DNA from: Metridium senile
Lineage: Eukaryota; Cnidaria; Anthozoa; Actiniaria; Metridiidae
Reading direction: 5' to 3'
NCBI GenBank assembly: GCA_949775045.1
Contig: CATKSA010000119.1
Coordinates: 1 to 64,000, forward strand
Length of the DNA: 64,000 nucleotides
Numbering within the stretch: the stretch's first letter is position 1; each line of letters begins with the position of its first letter. The notes under the pieces are model-generated. The model did not search any database and had not been told where the DNA came from. It saw only the letters and a list, made by a program, of their open reading frames with translations. This document shows, piece after piece, positions 54,658 to 64,000 of the stretch. The translations under genes were made by a program, and so were the position numbers.

Positions 54658-55582
54658 GATGAATTTTCAGAGAGCATCAAATCACACGTCCTTACACCAT
54701 TTTTAATTTATGTATTAAAAAGAAAAACTAAGGTTAATGCTTATGAGTAAAAGAAAACTAAAATAGAGAGATCGCAGTCCCGTACAAGAAACTGCTAAAA
54801 TGTTACTATTTCATAATTATTTATCTCAAAATCTAAACTAACTTCCAAAACTTTTATTGCAAAAATGCTTTGTCCATTTTTCATTGAAAGATAATTTCAT
54901 AATCTTGATTTTATAAAAAATGGGGAAATGTTATATTTTTGAAAATATTCATCGGTATACCACAGCCATCAGTATTTAACTGCAATGTTCTTCTTCTTAT
55001 TTTTCAAAATGAATCAATGACTTTCCTCGTTCTTTGCCTAAATAAGTTTAACTAAAGTGTTAAAAATTATGTAGCAAAGAATGTGGTGAGATCGGTAAAC
55101 GATTTATTCATTTTTTATTGAGTTGATTCTGGAACACATTATGCACTCATTCACTTCCCAATTTCATGATGATTTTTAATTTTTTTGGCCAACTTCCAAA
55201 AATTTTATTTCAGAAAACATCAATCAGTTGACTGTTCTTTCATGTCATACTATTGATTTTAGTGGCAAAAATGGGGAAATGAGTCAAAATAACGATTTTG
55301 TTATTGTATTACAGCGCCTTTCGTACTAATTAGTACCTTAAACAATGGCTACCTAATTATCAATGCGACGAGAAATGTTTTTCTGAAATTGTATAAATTA
55401 CCTAACACTTATTGACCAATCAAATTAAGAAAATCAAAGTAAACACTCTAGCGATTAGCAATTGCGGTCATGCAAATTTTTAATAGTTCAGCGGTCTAGC
55501 GCATGCTCGTACAAAACTCCCCTCTGCTTCTCGCTAGGCAGTTTAAAATTTACACAATTTCCGGTGTTTTTCGTAGTTTTTT

Positions 55583-56671
55583 GGATGCTGTCTAAAAGTA
55601 CACACGAGTGACCACGAGTGACCACGAGTGACCTCGAGTGACCACGAGTGACCACGAGTGACCACGAGTAAAAAAAATGAAAATATGAAAAAAATGAAAA
55701 AAATTGAAAAGAAAAAACGACCAAATAACGTAACAGTATAAAATAACAAATATGGAAGCAATAGAAAAGAAAAATGAATTACATTTAAAAATTAACAGAA
55801 AGTTAAACATGAAATGATCATTTTGCTATATAATTCATTTTTTGAAAAAGAAAAAAAACCGCTCAACTAAGACTGTTACGGTTTTATTGTTACTATTAGA
55901 TAATTTAGACATTGTTGCTATTTTAATAGAGTACTAACACTACAACCGTGAAACAACTTAACTAAACTTAAATAATAGCAAAATCCTTTGTTTTTCGGTT
56001 GTCTATTCTATTGTTTCCATTTCTAGTAGTTAGTGTATGTTTCACCGGTAAAGAGTTTTTACTCTGTGTTTACGTAAATTATTTATTGATTAAATAGGCT
56101 ACGATCGGTAGCAACTGAAATGAATGAATAAAGCTTTTAAAATTAAAATACTTCTTGTAAAAAAATGTTTTTCTTTCACGTTTTCATTATTTTTCATTTT
56201 TCATCCATTTTTCATTTCTTTTACTCTTCATTGTAGAAATATATAATTTCTTATGCTCTGCTTAGTTTTATATAATTGTCGTCATACTAATGAGATTTTT
56301 GCTCGATACTTTTACGTTTATTACAAGCCATTTGTTTTCGCGTCCTTTTGTTTATCATTTGAATTGTTTGTTGTTATATCATTTCATGTTTAATTTTCTG
56401 TTAATTTTTAAATGTAATTCATTTTTCTTTTCTATTTCTTCCATATTTGTTATTTTATACTGTTACGTTATTTAGTCGTTTTTCATTTTTTCAATTTGTT
56501 TCATTTGTTTCATTTTTTTCTTTTTTTTTCATATTTTCATATTTTCATATTTTCACTCGTGGTCACTCGTGGTCACTCGTGGTCACTCGTGGTCACTCGT
56601 GGTCACTCGTGGTCACTCGAGGTCACTCGAGGTCACTCGTAGTCACTCGTGTGTACTTTTAGACAGCATCC
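55583..56671. mobile_element. 1.09-kb foldback element with GTGACCACGA tandem repeats at both ends
   Basis: Ends are GGATGCTGTCTAAAAGTACA and TGTACTTTTAGACAGCATCC. Just inside, the 10-base unit GAGTGACCAC (right arm GTGGTCACTC) is repeated about 7 and 10 times. Arms of ~240-290 bases continue through AAATGAATTACATTTAAAAA. The centre (~540 bases) is AT-rich without an ORF. No target duplication is visible. Confidence 0.85.
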
Positions 56672-58456
56672 AGTCTTGTAGGCTGTTTTCACTGTATTTC
56701 CGGACTTTTCAATTTAAACTAGTCTAAATGTCCTATTGAAAACACACCCACAAAGACTAGAATAACTGTCGAAGGGAGTATTTCCGCATTGATCAATCTA
56801 CACATGTTTTTATTATCCATGGTCTACACAGCTAATTCTTCGTTTACAAGTGACGTCACCACCAAACCGAAATATTTTTTATATCTCGTATTAAAACATG
56901 TACGATATATGTTATAATTTACTGTTTTAAAAAGACATTTCTAAAGTTTGGGTTTATAAAAGTCTTTGGTTCCCAAGATATTCAAGTTAGAATTGTGTCA
57001 CGCAATGCCGGTCACGTATCCGAATCGGCCTATAAAAATCAAGAATAATTTGTGCTTTTTGAAAACATTTGGTTCGTAAAGACTTTTAGCATCTAATTCA
57101 AGTATATTTTAACGAAATCTTTTAAAAATGATTCAGTTTCCCTTCATATTAGACCTTTGAAGTTTTGTCCGCCATTTTGGAGGATATGAGATGAAATATC
57201 ACGCAACTTTGATCGCGAATAATTATGCATCTAAATACTCTACAGATTCAAAGATCGGTCAACATACTCAGTTTTGAATACTCTAAAAGAATATGTATGC
57301 CATTTGCAATACGACTAAGAATTATAAAGCTTGTGAAATTTGAGATCGGCAGAGTCCCGATTATCACGTGGTTGCAAACGAAGAATACCAAATTCCATAA
57401 TATACAAATTAGATACTGCATGCCTATATTAAATAGCAGAGGTCCAGTTTTACTTTAACGTACATTTGTATGTACATAGATTTTGTACGGGTAATGCCCA
57501 TTCTAAACTGCAAGCATTTTAACTGCAAAGACCGCAAAAGACACGAGCTGTTTACATAATATCCCACAGGCAGCCCAATCTATTGGCTATTCACTAAGCG
57601 AATATGTAAGCATTATGTTCAATAACTTTTCGAAACTGTACGTTTTTAGTAATATTACATGCATGTGATTAGCGCTCATCGAATCTCGAATACGGTTACG
57701 TGATCAGTTTAGAATCGCACTGGAATTCCATATTTAGGTAGTTCGGGACTCATGGATTCCTTCGATAGAATTTTTTTTAACTTTTTCCACATAAAATATG
57801 ACATAGGTAGAGCTCAAAACTGAAATAAAAAAGGGGGGTCACCGTGTTCGTTTTAGAACTGTGAGGGGTGGTGTAAGGCACTTTTTTGCCTAATCTGGTT
57901 CCAAAATATGCTCACTAAATTCGTTAGAAATAAAATTACTACAATAACCAGCAATATCTTTACTCAAATATTACGACAGATTCTCACAAAGTAGGTCTTT
58001 TACTATTGTTATCATATCTTCTAGCCTTTGAAAAGCCAAAGATTTGGCTATTTAATGAACGATTCAAAGTATTCCCAGAGTCATTTTTTGTGGTCATGAT
58101 CCTACAAAAGTCAAAATTACTATGGAATGCTCTCAAAACGATATCAATTTTTTTTAAGATTCAAAAAGATTATCATATGAGCAATGTGAAAAGCGAAAAA
58201 AATTGGTCGTCACCGTACTAATAGGCGAGTTATAAGCGACCGAATCCATTTTTCTTGTCGAAAAACACGGCAACGGTCCGCGCGGGACTGGGTACTTTAA
58301 ACATATTCTTGAAACTTGTCAAATTGTCATTGTCATCTCCAGAAACCTTAAGACCTATTTTGTATTAGTTTCAGGACTAAAGACTTCAAAATGATAATTT
58401 ATCTATTCATTTTTACAAAGTCGTAAATTTGTTGTTAGACTAAACAGCGACCATGT
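56672..58456. other. No supported feature
   Basis: AT-rich intergenic DNA. Several short ORFs (for example 57,225 and 58,006) have no recognisable motifs, splice borders or composition shift. Confidence 0.5.
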
Positions 58457-58552
58457 TAGGCTCAGATTTCAGCCGTTGGGGTTTCGTGCGCCCGCGATAT
58501 TCTCCCCACTATCGCGGGAGCACGAAACCCCAACGGCTGAAATCTGAGCCTA
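58457..58552. repeat. Near-perfect palindrome, 43-bp arms
   Basis: TAGGCTCAGATTTCAGCCGT through GCGATA against TATCGCGGG through GGCTGAAATCTGAGCCTA, with a 9-base loop. GC-rich core. The half-site GTGAAATCTGAGCCTAGGGG recurs at 58,938-58,957. Confidence 0.9.
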
Positions 58553-59230
58553 CGACCAGAAAGATATGCAAATACAAAAGGAAACAATACCTCAATACAA
58601 CTTTACTTGTCTTTTATAGTAACTAATATAGTCGCTAAATAAGAACTATTACACCGACTAACAATTTGATTTTGTTTGATGGTTCTAGTGTTTTCGCTCT
58701 ATTTGAACTCACTGCTTCATTTTTAAAAAAAGTCAAGTGTTCACGGTTCTAGTATCCTGACTGTCATATTAATTATTGTAAATATGTAATTTTATATCAT
58801 TAGTGTAAATAGTAAATATTGTACCCTGGTCCCAGTTTCTTTTCTTTTCTTTTTTTCTCTGTGATTATCTGATCCGTGAAGCGGCGATTACCGGGCTGCA
58901 AAGCAGCTATATTATATTGTAAATCTGTAAATCCCAGTGAAATCTGAGCCTAGGGGAGAGACTCTATTAATGAATACAATGACATGAAATAATGTCATGG
59001 AATTTCTTTTATTGGCACATAAAATGTCTATTTTAATTTTATTAATATTGTTGTAAAGTTGTCAGAATGAATTCTAGACTATGTGATAATAAATATCGGG
59101 CTGCCTGTGCCCTAGCCTCCTCCGCAGGCATCTCTTAGGCAGAAAAAACGAAGAAAAAGAAAAAACACGTCGCGGGCTTCCTATGCCCCTCCCAGACGTA
59201 CGTTCCTTTCAGCTCATTCTGATAATCTTT

Positions 59231-59455
59231 TAAGAGGGTCCTGAAAGGATGGGGGGGGATGAATCCCATTTCCCAGTTTATATTTGGACCAAATCAGTCA
59301 AAAATTTTGCTCAAGTTTTCAATCCCATTCCCATTTTCTATTGTTTTTTTCTTTGTAAATCCCAGTCCCAGCGCATCCAATACCATTTTCCCAGTCAAAA
59401 ATAAGGCCAGTTTCAGCTCCCATTTTACCCTTTCAGAACCCTCTTTTAAAAAAAT
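59231..59455. mobile_element. MITE with AAGAGGGTCCTGAAAGG termini
   Basis: TTTTAAGAGGGTCCTGAAAG (left) and CTTTCAGAACCCTCTTTTAA (right) are inverted. The interior repeats TCCCATTTCCC / TCCCATTCCC words. About 220 bases, no ORF. Confidence 0.65.
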
Positions 59456-59569
59456 CCTTTTTTATTTTGGCCGACTTTTGAAAATTCAGTAAAACGATTT
59501 AAAAATCGGCTTATTTAACAAAGTTAAAAGAAAAAGCTACCATAACACACGCCTCGCAGTAACTATATA

Positions 59570-61290
59570 TATCAAAAGGACGGCGACTGGACCAGATGAG
59601 ATACCATTTTGGGTCAGTGGAAAGACCATGCGCGCTGACGTCTTGGAGCCTGTAGTTCGTCATTGCTGGAATCTATCTTTAAAGACACACAAATGGCCAA
59701 TGCAATGGAAAGACTCTAGCATCACTCCTTTACCCAAAGTTGACATTCCATTATAGAACGGTGATTTAATATAGGGGAATTAACATCATCCCTGTCATTG
59801 CTAGAGCTTTTGAAACAATAGTTTATAATAAGTATTGCAAAAATACTTTTCAAAGAGAACTTTCAAATAATCAGTTTGCTTATAGGGAAGGCGGGAGTTG
59901 TACCAATGTCATGTTTAGTATCTTTACAGCATAATGTTCTTCAGTTCGGTTACTTGCCAGATTTGGCAATATTCTGGACATTGCTTTTGTCCAATCACGT
60001 TCGAGATTTCACCGGAACAGTATCAAATAGAATAACAACCAAAAGATATTGAAATGTGTGAGCGATCAATAATAAGAACCTAAATTAAACGACTTACAAA
60101 GAATAGCCACAAACGCTTTTAAATATATATATTTATTTCTATGAATATTAAATACTTAGTACTCATACAAATCTGTAAAAATTTAATGGATTTATTACCC
60201 TTTATCATTCAAATAATCAAGTGATTAATAACGCTAACAAACTCAATGTTGGCGAGTGGTATCTTCTATTTTTTGATCGCAACCGAAGCCACTTACACTT
60301 ATTACAAAGGAATAAACCTTTCAAATGGGATGATAGCCCCTACCTACTTCTTGGCTGTAGTTCCATTGCTGGTTTACTGGGTACGCGTGGTGACCTTGTC
60401 GTGGTAGGGGGCATATATAACATCCGAAATAATATGCTAAATAAACAATGAATCGCTTTTACAATGTTTATGATAACCAAATACACATTTAGGATACAAA
60501 ATCAAAGGCTTTGTCTCTACTTAACTCTTGAATGTTGCGTCAAATTGATACGAGGTCGGATCTTTGTCAACGCGCGCGATCAGATATACCTCTGGCCGGC
60601 ACGGGTTCGCGTGAACACATCTTTTCGTTCGACACTGAAAAATTCCTTCCAAAGCTGTAACGCCTCCTATTTGAATGATAATTTCGAAACGTTTCTTATG
60701 CTTTTGACCCTTCTCCCAAAGTAGTTACAACAAACCCTACGATCGTTGTCCAGGTACTTCTTCGTACGAGCCTCCACTACTGAGATGTAAAATGGCGCCC
60801 ATGCTGTTTCATTGCAGTGTGCCGTTTCAATGTAAATGTTCCATCACTTTTTCGCTGTGCGCCAACAAAAAATTTATACTGTTAAAAAGGAAAACTCGAA
60901 TACTTTTGATCTAGTCGAGCAGATTTCTTTCAACCACGGACAAATTTTGCTAAAAACTTCAAAAATGATACTCGTAAATAGCTCTGTAAACACCAACGAT
61001 CATCAAAAATTGAACAATAACTTATCATAAAAGGTCATAAAAGATCATGTAGTATCCAAATATGGGCATCTACTGCTACTTAAATGTCAATAGATTGCTC
61101 CTATTACAGTGAATTGTTGGATTGATTTGGTTTTACTACAAAAACATCCATGACAACAAGAAACCCTGATGATTATTTGGGGACGCCATTTTGTCACGTG
61201 ACACATATTGCCAAATCTGGTATAGCAGTTAGAGTTTTTTGCGTGGATTTTTCTAAAGCTTTCGACTCAGTGAGGCCATGGATAATAAAA
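59570..61290 (+). mobile_element. LINE RT fragment split by a ~1.26-kb insertion
   Basis: 59,570-59,945 reads KRTATGPDEIPFWV, ITPLPKVD and [13 protein letters not shown], an RT fingers region with frameshifts and stops. 61,226-61,285 reads VRVFCVDFSKAFDSV, the next conserved RT block. Between them lies an element whose ends CCAGATTTGGCAATAT (59,957) and ATATTGCCAAATCTGG (ending 61,220) are inverted. Both LINE pieces belong to one copy interrupted by a DNA transposon. Confidence 0.75.
59957..61220. mobile_element. DNA transposon with CCAGATTTGGCAATAT inverted ends
   Basis: The 16-base terminal inverted repeat is visible at both edges, and the insert separates two adjacent RT blocks. Small plus-strand ORFs (60221-60451, 60464-60724) have no recognisable domain, so it is presumably non-autonomous. 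The target duplication is not clear. Confidence 0.65.
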
Positions 61291-62111
61291 ACACTGGATA
61301 GGACACTCATGATCACGTGGGGTCTTTCGCGCGACCCCATTGGTGGGCTGGTTATTTCAAGATGGCGCAACCTAGTGGAAAATCGTGACGAAAGAACTGG
61401 CGTAAGTATGGTCGATTTTTAAGGCTAGGGCCTAACATTTTGCCAAGTTTTAGTAAAAAGTTTGTATGCAAGGTGATGTTTTGACTATAACTTGATTTTC
61501 TCTCTCTTTTATGGCGGAAAACCTCCCCTAAGCCACACTTCAAGAGTCAAGGTAATGACATGTTAATTTTGTTCACATTAATCTGTTGTTGTTATGAAAT
61601 AAATCGCGTCCCAAAAATGGCCCTTTTCTCATGAAATAGTCGCCTTTGTAAGGAAGATTTTGGGACACATTTTTCGTACCTTTTGAAGGTTATTTATACG
61701 AAATGGCTTTTATAGATAGGTTGATTATTGACCAAATTGTGGCTTAGGCATAGTTTTAGCATAAATAACATTCACAATGGTTTTTTTTTGATCAATTAAA
61801 ATATACCTAAATACATCGATCGACCACAGCAGATGACGATAGCTTTTACTCTGTTTGCACTTTGTTATTGTCATATTGATAGATCAAAAAGCTTGTATAT
61901 GTATTAAATATAATTTATACACACAAATAATATATTACCTACCTGAATAAGGAACTATAATACACGAATTATCTAGATCTAACATATATATAAGCTTCAA
62001 ATGTTAAACTATATGTTGGTAAACATGTTTAATTATGTCTTTATGCTATCCATCATAATTTTTTATATAAAAGGGAATGTAATTGAATGTATTTGTTGTT
62101 CTTTTTTGCAG

Positions 62112-62313
62112 AAACATTTATAAATTCATAGACATGTCAAAATGGGAAGACAAGCAAAAGATAAAATACTCCCACCATAAGTGCAATGAAAACAAAGAAC
62201 AAACATCTGGAAATCCTACTTTATCTGGACTGTCGATACCTCTTCAATATTATTTTTACTCAGAAATGTCCCCAGTGTTATGTATGAAAAACCTGCTTAA
62301 AGTATATATCTAG
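62112..62313 (+). other. Candidate exon, unrecognised
   Basis: After a TTTTTTGCAG acceptor the frame reads NIYKFIDMSKWEDKQKIKYS and later SGNPTLSGLSIPLQYYFYSE before a TAG. Amino-acid mix is protein-like, and an untranslated leader with donor GTAAGT may lie near 61,400. No homologue is recognised. The flank 61,430-62,080 is otherwise empty. Confidence 0.2.
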
Positions 62314-63345
62314 AGTACAAACACTGAAGGCTTACAACATAAATAACCACTTACTGTATATAATATGCAAATTGTATTTTTTGCCATGCATGTGCATTGT
62401 CAAATATTTTGTTTCATCATAGTGTTTGTACTCTATTTATGTTAGATAATAATAATATTACATATACTTTTATAAGACTTTTACACTTCTTGTATAGTGC
62501 TTTACAATATAACATTACATTCATATTTATAGTACAAACACCAAGCATATGTTTTGTCATCTTTTGCAAATTATATTTTTTGCTGCTTATAGTTATTTTC
62601 TTTGATTTGATTAGCACTCTTTAGTACTAATACATATAAAATGAATTTGTACTACTTGTTTCACAGGTTTATTATTAGTACTTTAGAGTGCAAAAACAAT
62701 TATCTATGAAATATTAATACTAAATAGCACAAAATAGTGCTACATTAAACAATCAAAACAAGATAATGAGAGACGTGGTGGCCTAGCGGTCAGCGTGTCG
62801 GACTCCGGGCCTAATGGTCTGGGTTCGATTCCTGGCCCGGGCGATTACGGTGTGTCCTTGGGCAAGATACTTTACTCTCTCAGTGCCTCGTCTTCTCGGA
62901 TAAGGACGTAAAGCCGGAGGTCCCGTCTGCCTTCACTCTGACTATGTTACAAGGTGGACGTAAAAGAACCACTGAGGACGTAACCAAATCTCTGGCCGTG
63001 ACCACCCTCAGTGACTGCCTCACTCTCATACGTACATTGGAATTTGGGAACCCGTTACTGGAGATATTCTCTGTGGGTTTATCCCTGCCTAGTGGCGAAT
63101 CTTGTAAATAAAATAAATAAAATAAATAATGAATTAGCAAAAATTGTACTGTTTAGTATTTACTAATTGTTTCACAGATAGAGTAAAAACATTGAAAGCG
63201 TGAAACATAAATAGTACTAAATAGTGATATTTTATGCTAATTCTATTTTTTTTATTGTTTAATTAGCACTATTTAGTACTAATTAGTACTATTTGTTTCA
63301 CGGGTATAATGTTTGCACTCTACTATTTGCACTCTAATAAACTGG
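62310..63345. repeat. Cluster of AGAGTACAAACA / TTGTTTCAC hairpin repeats
   Basis: The words TAGAGTACAAACAC, AGTGTTTGTACTCTA, TAGAGTGCAAA, TTGTTTCACAGGT and TTTGCACTCTA occur in alternating orientation, mixed with TAGTACTAATTAGTACT palindromes. Related words appear at 4.5-4.7 kb and 30.1-30.75 kb. A SINE is inserted in the middle. Confidence 0.65.
62768..63130 (+). mobile_element. tRNA-derived SINE
   Basis: Pol III A box TGGCCTAGCGG at 62,778 and B box GGTTCGATTCC at 62,822 lie in a tRNA-like 5' head. A conserved-core-like TTGGGCAAGATACTT near 62,858 follows, then a ~200-base body and an (AAATA)n tail. ATAATGA on both sides is a likely 7-bp target duplication. The tRNA head does not fold to a full tRNA, so this is not a tRNA gene. 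The minus ORF across it is an artefact. Confidence 0.9.
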
Positions 63346-64000
63346 TCTAACTTATTTATCAACACAAATACTAATAGAAAAGTGTACTTTGTTGACAGTA
63401 AACAATAAACAGTTTAAGATTATGTGAACTTGTAATGGTTTTTGTTGAATATATAATTTTTAATATATAAAGGTATAATTGCATAAATTAAATGAGTGAG
63501 ACTATAGTACCTTGACATTTCTTTTGATAGGATTTGATAACTATCTTTTTTCAATTAAATGTATAGAATGATAACTATTACATTAGAACTTCCTATCTTT
63601 GATTAACTCACAATTATTATTCTGGGTAGTGAAATACTCTTCATCTGTTATTCATGTTTTGTAAAATTTGTCAGTAAAATTTATTAGTGGTAATAAACAT
63701 TCATTCATTATGATTATGTCCTTCCCATAAAGTTTACATATTTGGAATCACTATAGCTGTATTAAACTGATATAAGGTATATATTTTTGATTTTTCTTTG
63801 TAGTAAATGTAGATAACAAAAATGCTTGAGCATGAAGCCATCATGTTATGATGTCTTGTGATTGCCTGAGTTAATTGATATTGTACTATATGTTTTAGTC
63901 TTTTGCAGCTCTTTAAAGGTTGTCCCTCTTAAACGAAATAGTTCAAACTTGTTTTGATAAGCCCTTTAAAAATATTTTACTTTCTTGATCCATGTTAACT
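63345..64000. other. No supported feature
   Basis: AT-rich intergenic or intronic DNA without element ends, exon borders or RNA motifs that I can support. Confidence 0.5.

Noticed and set aside
55488..56662. Phe-rich ORFs with GHSWSLVVTR repeats
   Set aside because: They arise from T-rich DNA and the 10-bp GAGTGACCAC tandem repeat of the foldback element.
62768..62850. tRNA gene
   Set aside because: A and B boxes are present, but the rest does not fold into a tRNA and is followed by a SINE body and an A-rich tail.

Overview
The window reads as nuclear DNA of an invertebrate animal. It is AT-rich, genes are split by many short introns with GT..AG borders, and more than half of the sequence is transposable-element or repeat DNA: an LTR retrotransposon, several LINE fragments with microsatellite tails, a tRNA-derived SINE, and a dense population of foldback elements and MITEs. 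The mix of CR1/L2-type LINEs, TGTAAA-rich and G-run MITEs, and Tnp2-type transposase genes fits an anthozoan (coral-like) or another early-branching marine animal. That is inference; no marker gene here fixes the species.

Layout. 1-2.3 kb: a TGTAAA-rich repeat element with a 110-bp tandem array. 2.3-4.4 kb (+): a three-exon protein kinase gene with an N-terminal RFX-like winged-helix segment. 4.4-7.6 kb: foldback elements and a LINE tail. 7.6-20.1 kb (-): a five-exon Tnp2/DUF4218-type transposase-derived gene. A complete Ty3/gypsy element (13,296-17,817, LTRs identical) lies in its second large exon, and a LINE and a foldback element lie in its introns. 20.15-20.46 kb: a short divergent promoter region. 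20.46-32.0 kb (+): a gene of at least 13 exons whose 5' end encodes a SAM-like domain. It has many phase-0 micro-exons, one duplicated internal exon, a duplicated SAP-like terminal exon, and an exon whose splice acceptor is the end of a repeat element.

32-35 kb: the first exon of a small secreted protein, cut by a 1,186-bp perfect foldback transposon with 9-bp target-site duplications. 35.7-40.0 kb (-): a decayed CR1/L2-like LINE carrying two copies of a MITE that ends in long G/C runs; one copy has a clear 8-bp duplication. 40.0-54.3 kb: a region bounded by short inverted TATCCGCTC motifs and CCAGC/CTAGC-rich sequence. It holds a frameshifted winged-helix/zinc-finger gene (-), a 3.8-kb satellite of about 155-bp units with higher-order structure, a 110-bp perfect palindrome, and a SAP-domain ORF (-). 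54.3-64 kb: a LINE ORF1 fragment, a foldback element with 10-bp tandem repeats, a hairpin, a LINE RT split by another element, and a SINE inside an AT-rich palindromic repeat cluster.

How it fits together: three of the five host-type loci encode recognisable DNA- or nucleic-acid-binding folds (winged helix, SAP, zinc finger). At least two genes, the Tnp2-like gene and the secreted-protein gene, have been interrupted by insertions, and both insertions look young because the element ends are identical.
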